A stretch of DNA of 64,000 nt, from positions 93,446,001 to 93,510,000 of the forward strand of contig CM027383.1 in NCBI GenBank assembly GCA_015680905.1, given 5' to 3'. This document shows positions 46,255-57,650 of the stretch, piece by piece (positions within the stretch are counted from its first letter, which is position 1; each line of letters starts with the position of its first letter). This stretch comes from Coptis chinensis (taxonomy: Eukaryota; Streptophyta; Magnoliopsida; Ranunculales; Ranunculaceae). The position numbers and the translations under genes were made by a program. Under the pieces are notes generated by a model, which made no database searches, was not told the origin of the DNA, and saw only the letters and a list, made by a program, of their open reading frames with translations.

Positions 46255-49200
46255 TGTATTCACGTCACACTTAACACACCACTAACACAAAATTTCTTTC
46301 AATTTAAAGAGGCGACATAGTTAGTTAAGAGTTTTAAGAAATTAGGGAACTTTCTTTTTACCAGTAAAAGTATTCAACAATAATAGTTCTAGGCATCCAC
46401 TTGGCACATAAAGGAATACCTTCAAACACTTGCAGAACTGTTGATATGGGCCATAATCACCACCAATACCATGACCTATACAGCCAGTGTGAATTTGATC
46501 ATCTGCCACACTTAACAATAAATTAAACAAAAAGCTCCCATTTGTTCTTATTATAATAATATGTAGTAGATTAGAAAAACAGTCAATGTGGAAAAGTAGA
46601 CCTTCATCCTAATCAATTCCAAGGCCAAGCTAAGAAAGATCTTGTAGCACTGCATTATCAGATCCGATAGTAGATAAATGACTCCCTGCATATATTTATC
46701 ATGATCCATCAATAGGCTATTATGACAGATTACATGCATTTTTAAACTTTGTTATAGTTTAGCAATTTCAGCCCATTTATGGTTTTTGGAGGTGGATTTC
46801 ATAATCTTTATGATTGGTATGTCCTAAAACAGACATATTGAAGAGCATCTACACATATTACAATCATTGCTTACACTGGGGAGCAGAAGTAGTGCTCCCC
46901 TAACACGTTAGTACTAACTTTAACCTTGCAATTGGCCTTCAAATTAAGACACCGTACGTGTTGACATCTTTAATGATTATCTATTAGATATGTCGTTTGA
47001 GCTCGTTTGATTTAGAATTGCCAATGTCAAAATCCTGCTTTCTTATAATTCTTCGGTTGTCTTTTCTTTTTAATAATATATAATTGAAGCAAATTGTTTC
47101 TATTAATACAAATGAAGTTTCGATGCTTTCGATCAATATCCAATTATTGAGAAATCTCACTTCTTGAAGCCTTGGAGATGATAGAAGAGGATGTGAAGTA
47201 TAAAGGACCAAAACCATTATCACAATTCGTATATTAGTAGGTAATGTTTTTCACTAATGAAAAAGACTTTAACATTTGTACCAACTAATATTTTTCAAAG
47301 CAAAATAGTAAATGCCGTTAACCACTTTATTTTCGATCATTTTTCAATGTATCTATAAACTATTTCACTTTAATACCAACCCAGTAACATATTTCACAAT
47401 GGTTTAACCATTTCTTAAATTGACAACCTAACTTCCTTAGAGCATATACAACAGTGATCACAAACAAATATTCGATAATATACGACCAAACATTATATGT
47501 ATCTACTATTTACAGATCATATAGTGAGGATATACAATGGTAGAAAGCCTAACAATATAATTACCTTGAGGGCAAAATGCGGGGTAGTTCATAAACATGA
47601 AGTCTTGTACAAACAATCGACATTAAAATGCCACCTGAAATACAACTCCTACTACAAAAAAAAAAAATGCAAAGACCAAAAAAAAAATCGGATCAATCAG
47701 ACAAAAAAAAGACAAATATTTCCAGTCAAATATGTAAATAGAAAGTAAAATGCTAATACAAAATATTCCAAAAGCAATCATCATATGCAGGTTACATTCT
47801 ACATACAGGAACAAAATTATCGATTGACCTTAGAATTAGTGAGTAGCCATGGTGCATAGACAATAAGCTCGAGAGCATGGGTTTCCTTTAAGCCCTTTTA
47901 TGCCATACTTCTTAGACGAAAAGCCGTTACATTTGCACTAATTATACAACAATAAAACACATTGTAAATCGAGTTTTCAAACGAAAGTACAATGCATATG
48001 TATACCTTACCAGTAGTTAAAGGGAGCTCTAGTGGAGACTTGAGCTTTCTTTATGATGGCTTGATATGCGCTCTTTGCCCCATTTCAACCTTGTCGACCA
48101 TGATCTAGTCTTTATACTTTTTAGCAGTGACTTTGAGTGATCATGGTATCTTATTTACATCTCAAAATGTTTTATTTTATAAGCTAAGGTATGTATTCAA
48201 GTGTAAATACCATTTTCGTTTTATAGGTTACTCCTTGTCAAGTTGGCTATTGTATTATGATGGTAGCAAACTATCAAACATATTATGGTAGCATTACAAA
48301 CACTTCTTACCAACTGTAAAATTCTAAGCAATCTGCGTAAAGTTAGTTACCTTATGAACTTTTCTCAACTGGTTAAAATAATGAGCGATCTAATCACTTA
48401 GCGGTTGAGAACTTACACTCCAAACACAACCTGTGGAATGCACAAAGTGCATATCCCAACCACTTGAGAATGGCGTGACCCAACAAAGATTGCAGTAGTC
48501 ACAACAACAATTTCAATACTGAAGTATATATGCCATCTCCAATCCTATGAGACAGTATATATGTCGGTTTATCTATGCATTACGTCAACCAAGATTCATG
48601 TCGGGTTAGCAGGTCGGGTATAAAACGCCACCGAAGCCTGGGAGCATTTTCCACTACTCAATATTAATGGTCTTTGATGGCAGAGTAGGCAGTTTATATA
48701 ATGTCTTCAACGACTTTTTAATTTACACTTATTAACTTGTTTTAACGGACTACGATATATAAACCGTGGAAAGACACTATATAAGCTTTTCAAGACACTA
48801 TATAACATGTCCATTAAAAAAGAAAGCCCGATGGAAATGATAGCACGAGCTAATGTATCATTCAAATTTGGAAGGATCAAACATATGTATGGTTCCTTGC
48901 TATCTGCCTCATACCTATTGGCTATAGCCCTTTACTCCAATGCATGATCAAATTCCACAAAGCTTTGAAGCTCCATGTTGTTCCTTTCACATTGTTACTT
49001 CCTCATTCTCCCAAATACTAAAATTTCTCGAAAATGCATTTACAAAACTCCAATCTCTCTACCAAGAAAATGAAGTTTAAAAATAATATTTTATTTATTT
49101 TTTTTTTTGAAAAAAAAAGCTTTGACTTAAACATTTTTTTTCAAGTAGAAATTTTATTGATAATGATCAACACGAAGTTTTACAAATGATTAAGACAGTG

Positions 49201-49471
49201 CAACAAGCTGCGTTGCAAGTCTTTTCTGAAATTTTTTTTTTTATTTTTATTAAATGAATAGAAGTTTGAAATTTATGTCACTAAAAAAGCAATGATATAT
49301 CGGTAAACGCATCAAACTCAAAACCTAATTATATGGATTTCGTGGCACACTTCGACACTCTTGCACCGGGATATGCACTTTAATGATTTCTAAAGATGGT
49401 AAGAAGTGGATAGATAAAATTTAATCTATAAATGGATAATATGTGGCGTAGTTGGATAGATAAAATCGAGT
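46255..49471. other. No gene supported
   Basis: AT-rich intergenic DNA. Minus-strand frames such as 46342-46530 and 46984-47223 have no supporting motifs or splice context that could be confirmed. Poly-A/T runs near 47660 and 49100 are simple sequence. Confidence 0.45.
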
Positions 49472-50292
49472 GATTTTTTGCTCCCAGCGTTGGTTCCTCC
49501 AAGCGCTCCAAGGGATTTATCAGCCATACACGTTTCATTTTTTCCATCCAGAAAAAGATGTTACAGCTGTATAAAATCTTCAAAATTTTGGATTTTACTT
49601 GTTTGTCCCTCATAATTAGAAAGGAAATAAAAAGAAAAAGTATAAAGAAAAAAGGAAAGTGGAATAAACCAACGTGTGTTCCTTCTTATACGGCAGTATC
49701 TTCAACCTCATGGTACCACAGTTACAACTATTTCTCCTGGACTTCAGTCTCCATGTAACCAACTTCCTTGGCTAAATTAAATATGAATATGCAAAATCAT
49801 GCTAAATGAGAATTCGTCTAATCCAAGAAGCTGCACCTTTTTATGAGCAGAAGTGTCATTGTGATGTTATCCAATTTCCATAACTGTTGGGTGTTTAATT
49901 GATTTCATACTCAATCAGTCCCAAAATCAAAGATCTGTAAGCCTCTCCATTTTTGTCCTCACATTGTTAATGTAGTAGGTCCCCAATTTAATCGAACAAT
50001 GTAAGAAGATGGTTAGAAGAAGAATTGAAAAGAGTAACCGGTTTTTCTTTGTAAGAAGTTGAAGATCTTTGCCCGTATAAGAAGGAACACACGTTGGTTT
50101 ATTCCACTTTCCTTTTTTTCTTTATATTTTTCCTTTTTATTTCCTTTCTAATTATGAGGGACAAATAAGTAAAATCCAAAATTTTGAAGATTTTATACAG
50201 CTGTAACATCCTTTTTGGATGGAAAAATGAAACGTGTATGGTCGATAAATCCCTTTGGAGCTTTGGAGGAACCAACAACGGGAGCAAAAATC
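49472..50292. mobile_element. Long fold-back DNA element (about 820 bp)
   Basis: The left arm 49472-49693 begins GATTTTTTGCTCCC. The right arm 50072-50292 ends GGGAGCAAAAATC and is its inverted copy over about 220 bp, including CGTGTGTTCCTTCTTATACG. The loop of about 380 bp has no gene. No clear target duplication was found. The long terminal arms fit a Mutator-like or fold-back non-autonomous element. Confidence 0.75.
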
Positions 50293-50538
50293 AAATTCAA
50301 AATAACAAAACAATTAAGTTTTAAAACTCCGGGAAGAGCTTTCAGAATATCTATCGTTTCTATAAACTTAATTCTTCCGGCTTTGTGTTAATATATTTAT
50401 TCTATTCCCATTTGTGTATACTTAGCTTTCATGGCCATCTTCAATATCCTTTCGAGTAAAGAGAGAGAATATCACCACCTAACGTGAAGCTGTGGAGGCA
50501 ATAGCGACCCGACGCAGTGCGCCGAACGACACCATCTC

Positions 50539-51010
50539 TCATGATAAAGCAAAGCCATTTAAGAGGAATGGATCTTCATTGGCATGACCATTTTCCCTTG
50601 ACCACTTACCGCAAAAGTTCGGCTTCCATTGCTTGGACTTTCTTTTGTTGCAAAGGCTAATCGCACCCTTGCCTCCATAAACAGGATGCTCAAGCCTCAA
50701 GTATGCTTCATAAACAAGACTATTTGCCGTGATCCGCTCTTTGCCTCTCGGGGCTTCCGAATATCGTGATTCGACACCTACGTAAAGAAAAACATATATA
50801 TCAAACCATTGATGAATGGATCTTGGTTAAACGAGAACATTACAAAGAAAGTTAAGACTGAATTACCATTAGAATTTTTGGGACATGGCCCGCATTACAA
50901 AAGACTTTTTCTGAACAGCAAAACCTTTGAGGCTCATAAGGAGAGAAATATGGGTAAATGCATTCTCATAACCTTACATGCAGCACAAAAGTCCGTTGGT
51001 GTTCGAGGTA
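50539..51010 (-). pseudogene. LOB-domain (LBD) transcription factor relic
   Basis: LBD proteins are plant-specific DNA-binding regulators with a CX2CX6CX3C zinc motif. On the minus strand, exon 1 remnants (about 51005-50866) read RTPTDFCAACKVMRMHLPIF, then after a frame change YEPQRFCCSEKVFCNAGHV. After a TTACGTAG acceptor, exon 2 (50777 to the stop at 50539-50541, 79 codons) reads ERITANSLVYEAYLRLEHPV then YGGKGAIS, the diagnostic SLVYEA...DPVYGCVGAI segment. The third and fourth zinc cysteines are replaced by leucine, exon 1 has a frame change, and no good start codon is seen. The tail after the LOB domain is short. Likely a pseudogene. Confidence 0.75.
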
Positions 51011-51247
51011 TCCGGAGGGCCTAAGCTAATAAGTGTCTGTCCCATTATATCAAAAAGCATCGGCTTCTCTCTTGAGCTCCTTGCCATCTCATTAATCTAC
51101 CAGTATTTCAACCACACACGTAAACTTGCAAAACAAATGTCAAATAAGAGTGAACTTATAGGGCATTTAGGTCTCCTTACAAAGAATAGCCACGTTTTTT
51201 TTATTTTCAAAAGAATTTTCTTGATCTTCCTATTACTTATATTAGTA

Positions 51248-52014
51248 ACTTTCTCTACACATTCAACCCCACACATGGTAAGATAGATTGAGCCAACTGC
51301 CAACTTACTCAGACTAGTTACATGCAGTTGGTGACATTTTAAAAAATAACCTTCTCAATTGGGTGCCATTAGCGAGTTGGGCATGTTAGCTAGGTTGTAG
51401 TTGATATTGAGATTGTCGTCTGGAATTGAATTGAGTTCAAATACAAGTTATCATCTGTGTAGTAGGATTGTTATCTGGAATTGAATTGAGTTCAAATACA
51501 AGTTATCATCTGTGTAGTAGGAAATCGATTGGTATTGGTAATAACCCTAAAACAGATAGTTGAAACTTGAAATTATGGCATTGCTTATGATCAGTACAAT
51601 GAAAGATAATTTGCAATGCAAGTTTAGCATAAAAAATGCGGTCATTTGATCTCTTGTGTTAGTATTTGACCCAAGTTCAACCTGTTTTTTCTTAAGAAGT
51701 ACGAAATTCTGTTCAGGCTTTGCTAATATTACGACACGGACAAGCTCAACCAAGTCAAAAAGGGATAAAGTTCCGCGGAAAACCCTCTAGCTCTAATACT
51801 GTATGCACTCGGGAAGGAATTCGATCTTAGTATTTGTTTACAAGATCACTAATCAATTCAGGCTCACCTGATATTGCGTAACATGCATCACTTTCTCTAC
51901 ACATTCAACCCCACACATGGTAAGATAGATTGAGCCAACTGCCAACTTACTCAGACTACTTACATGCAGTTGGTGACATTTTCAAAAATAACCTTCTCAA
52001 TTGGGTGCCATTAA
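51248..52014. repeat. Direct repeat of about 125 bp flanking a 0.5-kb spacer
   Basis: 51248-51372 (ACTTTCTCTACACATTCAAC, then a CACACATGGTAAG stretch) recurs almost exactly at 51890-52014. Between them a 55-bp unit (TGGAATTGAATTGAGTTC, then AAATACAAGTTATC) is doubled at 51421 and 51476. No gene is seen in the interval. Confidence 0.8.
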
Positions 52015-52130
52015 CACAATACCTTGTATACGTAAAAAACATTTCTAATGAAGTTATTTTGTACAGTTTACATTTGAAGTTCTTTTGTACAGTTTATTTT
52101 TGATACTCACCCAAATAAGAATATTTGGTT

Positions 52131-53982
52131 CTAGCGCACGGAAACAAAATGGTATATAGTTTTACAAACCATATGTAAATATAAGTCATATGGAGATAAA
52201 TAAAGTTTTAGTATATTATCATTAAGCCAAACATAGCCTTCAATGAGAGGCTTTGGAGGTGGGTGATGGTTTCTCTGAGGCTTAGAAAGGAATGGTGCAT
52301 CAGTTGATTGAGTGGCAGGAAGTGAATCAATATTGGAAGAAACGGGTTCAACAACATGAGTGTCGGGTCTAACCTGTAGAGGATGGGTGGAATGAGATAT
52401 GGAACCTAGAGTAGTCGGAGAAACAATTGGGTTAGAGTTTGCACATGGGCTGTGAATGTGATCAACCTGAGAAGATGGATGACTGGAAGGTAAGATGCTA
52501 TGTTCATTCATAATGGATTCACTAGTATCGAAATCAGTTAAAAATGGTGTAACATAAGAAGAAGTAGAATGGAGTTTAGACAAATCTTTAAAAGGAAAAA
52601 TGCCTTCATAAAAAATAACATCACGAGAAGTGTATATAGTTTGAGTTGCAAGATCATAAACTTGGTACCCTTTTTGTGCATAAAGATAACCAGCAAAAAT
52701 ACCAGGTTTAGCACGTTGATCAAATTTGTGCTTAATATTAGCATTATGGGCATTACATAAGTTGCCAAAAACACAAAAATTACTATAAATCGGTGGTGAT
52801 GTAAGTAAGATTTCATATGGGGATTTACCCGATAGAAGAGGGGTAGGCATTTTATTTATAAGGTAAACTGGCTTTGTGAAAGCCTGATCACCCCAAAAAG
52901 TTAAAGGTAAGTGAGCTGCTTGAAAGCGTAATGCCCGAGCTGCTTCTAAAATATGACGGTGTTTTCGCTCTACAACACTATTTTGTTGGGGAGTCCCAAC
53001 ATAACTTCTTTGATGAATAATGTCATTTAAAGAAAAGAAAGATTGTATATCCTTAGACAAAAACTCTAAACCATTATCTCATTGAACTTTTTGAATTGCT
53101 TTAAAAAAATGTGTGCCATGGCTATGAAGAAGAGAATGAACTTTGGATGAAAATTGTGTTTTGACCATGGCAAAAAAAAATTCAACAAGCTTTGAGTTTG
53201 AGACTTAACATGCATAAGATAAATCCAAGTGCATCTAGTATAATCATCCACATTAGTTAAAAAATAACGAGAACTATTTAAAGAAGGTTGTGAAAAAGGA
53301 TCCCAAATATCGCAATGTATTAACTCAAAAGCATGCAATGTAGTAATGGAACTAGAAGGAAACGATAAACGTCTTTGTTTCGCTTGAGGACAAACATCAC
53401 AAACATGAACCCAAATATCGTTCGCGGTATTGGCATACAAGATGCTACCATGAATTTCAGTGGAAACAGAGTTAAGGATCCACGAGCTAATAAGATTGTT
53501 GCAGCGTTCCCATTGATATGCAGGTCCTTTGGAGATGTTGGAAGAGGTTGTTTGATGGTATCATCAACAAACCCTAATTTGTTTTTGGCGCGAAGGGCCA
53601 TAGTGATAGCTCGCAGCCATGAAGAATAGTTATCACCAGTTGAAGGCGGTGAAACAAGAATAGCAGTTGGGTTATCAGAATTATGTATAAAAAAAGGATC
53701 ATCAGAGTGAGTCTCGGAGATAATAGTTGAGAGAGTATCTGTTGGTGTTGGTGAAGTCATTATTGTTGGAAAAAATAATTAGGATGTTTTAGGGTCTTGA
53801 TACCATGTAAATAATAAGAAGGCTAGGAGACTGAGTTTTGACTCTCACGAATTGTTGAGAGTGTTCACATTTCATATATAAGCAAAGTTGTTACAGATTT
53901 ACAAGTATATCTCTTAGAATATGAGAGGAGATCAATACAACTAGCTAGCAAACTAAGAGTTCTGAATAATAGTAATCTATCA
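52131..53982 (-). mobile_element. Partial Ty1/copia LTR retrotransposon
   Basis: Minus-strand landmarks in order: a 177-bp LTR (53982 to 53806, TGATAG...TTTACA), a primer site TGGTATCAAGACCC (initiator-Met-like), a gag start at 53760 (MTSPTPTDTLSTIISETHSD, then NYSSWLRAITMALRAKNKLG), a gag-pre-integrase CDVCPQAKQRRL motif with integrase core FELIHCDIWDPF, and, at 53060-52131, GTPQQNSVVERKHRHILEAA plus the integrase-end region NLCNAHNANIKHKFDQRAKP. No RT, RNase H or second LTR was found. Fossil with several breaks. Confidence 0.85.
53806..53982 (-). repeat. LTR of the partial copia element
   Basis: It is bounded by TG...CA and lies directly before the TGGTATCAAGA primer site on the minus strand. 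It contains a TATATATGAAATG stretch (promoter-like). Only one copy is seen, so the element has lost its other end or it lies in altered DNA. Confidence 0.65.
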
Positions 53983-54349
53983 CGTTATTACTTACTGTGA
54001 TTATTGGTTGTCTCCTAAACTTTTCAAGAGATGGAAAATTCAGAGAGCATTGAAGCTATAACTAATATGCATAATGTGAGATCGATCAGTAAAGAGAGTG
54101 TGCTGAGGAAGTATCGAATTCTCGAAGGGAAGGACTAGGGGTATGACTACCATCTATGGTCTTTCCGAAATTTAGAGGTGTGGTATGTACACAACCAATA
54201 GTGAAAATTTTGACTACAAAAACTAAGAGACTCTGTGATTTGTCCAGACTCACTGCCCCTCTTTTTGAGACTAGACTATTGCAACTACATGCCCATACAT
54301 ATATCCTCCAGAGTCCAGACAAATGTTATATGAAGAGATAACATTTTTA

Positions 54350-54360
54350 GTCCCACATCC
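54350..54360 (+). promoter_or_regulatory. Upstream sequence element (USE) of the U2 gene
   Basis: GTCCCACATCC matches the plant snRNA USE consensus RTCCCACATCG at ten of eleven positions, about 66-76 bp before the RNA start. Confidence 0.85.
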
Positions 54361-54390
54361 TTCATTGGAAAAAGAATATGGGATCGTAGG

Positions 54391-54399
54391 CTATATAAT
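54391..54399 (+). promoter_or_regulatory. TATA box of the U2 gene
   Basis: CTATATAAT lies about 30 bp after the USE and about 30 bp before the RNA start. USE-TATA spacing of about four helical turns is the RNA polymerase II arrangement of plant snRNA genes (polymerase III snRNA genes have about three). Confidence 0.85.
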
Positions 54400-54425
54400 G
54401 AGAGTCGAAAGCGGCATTACAAATC

Positions 54426-54622
54426 ATACCTTTTCGGCCTTTTGGCTAAGATCAAGTGTAGTATCTGTTCTTATCAGTTTAATATCTGATATGTGAGGCA
54501 ATGCCTCACACGATATTAAATTAATTTTTGATTGGGGGAGGTTTCACCACAATAGCTTGCTATTGGGATCTCGTGTGTCGCCCATGCGTTGCAGTACTGC
54601 TTGGGCTTGGCGCACCCCTACC
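54426..54622 (+). ncRNA. U2: U2 spliceosomal snRNA
   Basis: U2 pairs with the intron branch point in the spliceosome. The sequence starts ATACC and contains CGGCCTTTTGGCTAAGATC, the branch-point-pairing GTAGTA, then TCTGTTCTTATCAGTTTAAT, all near-identical to plant U2. Stem-loop IIa pairs GTGAGGC with GCCTCAC. An Sm site (AATTTTTGA) follows, and the 3' stems end in CGTTGCAGTACTGC and TTGGCGCACCCC. Compared with my memory of Arabidopsis U2, one base seems missing near the 5' end (ATACCTTTTCGG against ATACCTTTCTCGG) and loop IIa differs with pairing kept. With USE, TATA and 3' box in place it looks functional, though the 5' stem variant leaves some doubt. Confidence 0.93.
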
Positions 54623-54635
54623 AAATCAAGTTTAA
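54622..54635 (+). terminator. 3' box of the U2 gene
   Basis: CAAATCAAGTTTAA immediately after the RNA fits the plant snRNA 3'-end signal CA(N3-10)AGTNNAA. Confidence 0.75.
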
Positions 54636-54639
54636 ACAT

Positions 54640-55061
54640 TTACGTCCCTTCCCCCATTAACAATAGACCTTAACTTTAATTCCATGGAATCTAACCTTTT
54701 TGCGGGGAAGTAAGCCAACATTATCATAGCTTAAGCCGGTCTTGAAGGAGGTTTGGAAATAGACTGTGTACAACGTCCCCTTTGGTTGTGAGGTGAGTTA
54801 GAGGTGAGTCGGTGAGACAGGTACAAGTTAGTCAACGAGGTTGGCACATTGCTAGAAACCAAAACTATGGTCGAATTTGGATTAAAATAACCAAAGTCAG
54901 TCAACAAGGTTGGCACATTACGTGTGGTGCAAAACCATTGCTCATAAGATTTAGATCAGTATGGAGTCGGCTCTCAAAGAAAATGACATATCCGCTTGAA
55001 CTATATGTTGCTAACTAGTCCATATTGAACTTGACCACCACTGATGACCAGAACAATGGTA
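54640..55061. other. No gene seen
   Basis: Contains a short repeated phrase (GTCAACGAGGTTGGCACATT at 54833 and a near copy at 54899). Nothing else is supported. Confidence 0.4.
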
Positions 55062-55069
55062 GTGCACAC

Positions 55070-55481
55070 CATAGTACAAAATATCACGATATATTGTGAT
55101 ATTTGTTGATATCTATTGAAATTTCAGAAAAATATATATAAATACCACGATATGTTTAGAGATATATATAACTGCAAATATCGGTGATATTTCGATGATA
55201 TTTGTGATATTTGGCGATATTTTGGGATATTTTGTGATATTTTGTGTATGTAACAATTTTATTTAATATTTACCATTATATTTTAAATAAATATAAATAA
55301 TATATCATGATATATCAAGAAATATCCACAATATCTATGATATTTGTCGATATTTTGAATATATCTACGATATTTGCATGTGAAACAATATCAAATATCC
55401 CCAAAGAGGGAGATATATCCACGATACATATCGAGAAATTGACTATCGATAAATACCTATATCCTGATATTTTGTACTATG
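55070..55481. mobile_element. Non-autonomous hAT-like MITE, 412 bp
   Basis: It starts CATAGTACAAAATATCA and ends with the inverted copy TGATATTTTGTACTATG. Both sides carry GTGCACAC (55062-55069 and 55482-55489), an 8-bp target duplication as in hAT elements. The interior is packed with GATATTT-type words. No coding capacity. Confidence 0.8.
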
Positions 55482-55600
55482 GTGCACACCATACCTGCTG
55501 CTCAACCATCTAATTTTTAGACCATGACATATTGTCATCATAATCATTTTAACAATGTTGCCTTTGGTTCCTTATATAAAGGCCATTCATGCATAGCCTC

Positions 55601-56537
55601 TAGGGGTGTCTCTTTTTGCCGAATTTCCGATTTTTTCGAAATCCGACCCGAAATTGGTCTGGCTCTTGGTGTAGTTTACATGGGCCGATTTTCCGATTTC
55701 GAAAATTCTGAAAAAAAATTGGATCGGATTTGGATATAATTCTAAAATCCGATCCGATCCGAAAATTCCGAAATTTCCGATATTATTGCCAATTTATTCC
55801 GAAAATATATACTTCTCTCACTATCCACTTGATTAGATCTCGACCGTTCATTCATTTTCTAGTTTTTTACTTCCAAAAACAAAACAAAAACATAACCTAG
55901 CCGCTACTTCCCCACTTGAATTGGACCACTCTACTGTCATTACACCGTCTGCCATAACAACAGTGATATGAAAAAAATGTCAGTGAGTCATACAATGACT
56001 TCCAGACCAATCCAAAAGCCAAATTCCAATAGATAGAATATTATGTAAAGCTACTTAGAGTCCAAGACCATAATCCATTATTTATGCAGACACTTCACGC
56101 TTCAATTTCCACACACGAAAAAAGATTGAAACATTACAAATACCCAGACCTCAACAGAATGCAATGCTTGCTATTGGTGGCTGCAGGTTCTTTTTCTCGT
56201 TTTTTCTTGGATCACTTGTTTGAATGAAAATGGGTTTTCTCAGTAAACAAGTGTGTATTGTTGTTGGTACATTGGTGTTGTGGACATGGTTTTCTCTCCC
56301 TACAATGAACATTGGCGTATGATATTCCAAAAATAATTGAAAGTAAAGAGATCTTTGAAAATTTACCAAGTATTCCGAAATTTCCGAGTTATTCGAAATT
56401 TCGAAAGTTCCGAAATTGGAAATATATTTTGAATCCGAAAAAAAATTGGATCGGATTTGGCTAGCATATTAGGTTCCGAAAAAAATTTGGAAAAATTCCG
56501 AAGGAGGTTAATCCGATCCGATCCGAAGTCACCCCTA
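55601..56537. mobile_element. Non-autonomous hAT element, 937 bp
   Basis: The ends are TAGGGGTGTC and its inverted partner GTCACCCCTA. The flanks are ATAGCCTC on both sides (55593-55600 and 56538-56545), a perfect 8-bp hAT target duplication. Each terminal region (about 170 bp) is rich in TCCGAAATTTCCGA and GGATCGGAT words that pair across the element. No transposase is seen. Its right end lies 71 bp before the GNAT start codon at 56609. Confidence 0.9.
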
Positions 56538-56608
56538 ATAGCCTCAGTCAAGTACTCAACTCTTACAAAGACTTTGAGAGTAGATACCATTAATTAATTG
56601 ATTCCTCC

Positions 56609-57162
56609 ATGGGGAGGGAGGTAATGGAATGTACAAAGATTCAAGCGGAAATAACACTCCGACCATTTGAGCTTTCGGACATTGATGACTTCATGGATTG
56701 GGCTAGAAACAATGAGGTCACAAAATATTGTAGATGGAACACTTACACCTCTAAGGAAGAAGCAGTGAACTTCTTGAAGGAGGTCATTAGTTTATACCCT
56801 TGGTATAGAGCAATTTGTGTTGATAACCGGTCTATTGGGTCTATCTTCGTCATGCCAGGTATGGATAAAGATCAACGGAGAGGAGAGATTGGTTATGCAT
56901 TGAGTTCTAAATACTGGGGGTCTAGGCATTGCAACAGGCTACCAAGATGGTTATGTCTTGTGTATTGAAAGACATGCCATATCTGGATAGGATTGAAGGG
57001 TTGGTTTTTGCAGAAAATAAGGCATCACAAAGGGTGTTAGAGAAGGCTGGATTCCTTAGGGAAGGGCTATTGAGGAAGTATTTCTTTGTCAAGGGAAAGA
57101 GCAGAGATATTGTTGTGTTTAGTATAGTTGTATCTACTTGTCCCATAGAAATGGAGAATTAG
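56609..57162 (+). pseudogene. GNAT acetyltransferase, p20-like, with disrupted frame
   Basis: The first part (56609 on) reads MGREVMECTKIQAEITLRPF, then ELSDIDDFMDWARNNEVTKY, the start of the plant RimJ/RimL-like GNAT family often annotated as N-acetyltransferase p20-like. It runs to GEIGYALSSKYWG. The second part (56929-57162) resumes in another frame with QATKMVMSCVLKDMPYLDRI, then GLVFAENKASQRVLEKAGFL, REGLLRKYFFVKGKSRDIVV and a stop. The break lies around 56915-56935, in the acetyl-CoA-binding loop (expected G-x-G-I-A-T). Two small shifts seem needed, so this is either a recent pseudogene or sequence error. No intron fits. Otherwise the length (~184 residues) matches the family. Confidence 0.8.
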
Positions 57163-57262
57163 TGAATGGATCGGATAAACCTGTAACTCTGTAATAATAC
57201 TCAGTGTTCTATTGTTAACTTTTTGAACAAAACCTGATTTTTACTTATAACTTGTGAATACT

Positions 57263-57650
57263 CTTGATTTACAAACAGAAAGATTAAGAGTGCTCTTTGA
57301 TATTAAGCACTTGTAAGCATCGCTATTCAGTATACTACTACGCTCCACATGGTGATACAAAATTCTGCAATAAATTAAATGATGATGGACCAAGTTCGCC
57401 ATACCGATATATACTCTGATGCAAATGTGTTGCTATTTTGCTTTTTGAGGAACGACAAAATTTTGATTTACAAACAGAAAGATTAAGAGTGCTCTTTGAT
57501 ATTAAGCACTTGTAAGCATCGATTCAAGATAACTACGCTCCACATGGTGATACAAAATTCTGCAATAAATTAAATGATGATGGACCAAGTTAAGCCATAC
57601 CCCGATATACTGACGCTGCAGTTGTGTTGCTATTGAGGAGCGACAAAGGC
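57263..57650. repeat. Tandem duplication with a 199-bp period
   Basis: TTGATTTACAAACAGAAAG begins at 57263 and again at 57462. Both copies contain GCTCCACATGGTGATACAAA and TTGCTATT...GACAAA. They differ by scattered changes. It lies 100 bp downstream of the GNAT stop. Confidence 0.85.
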
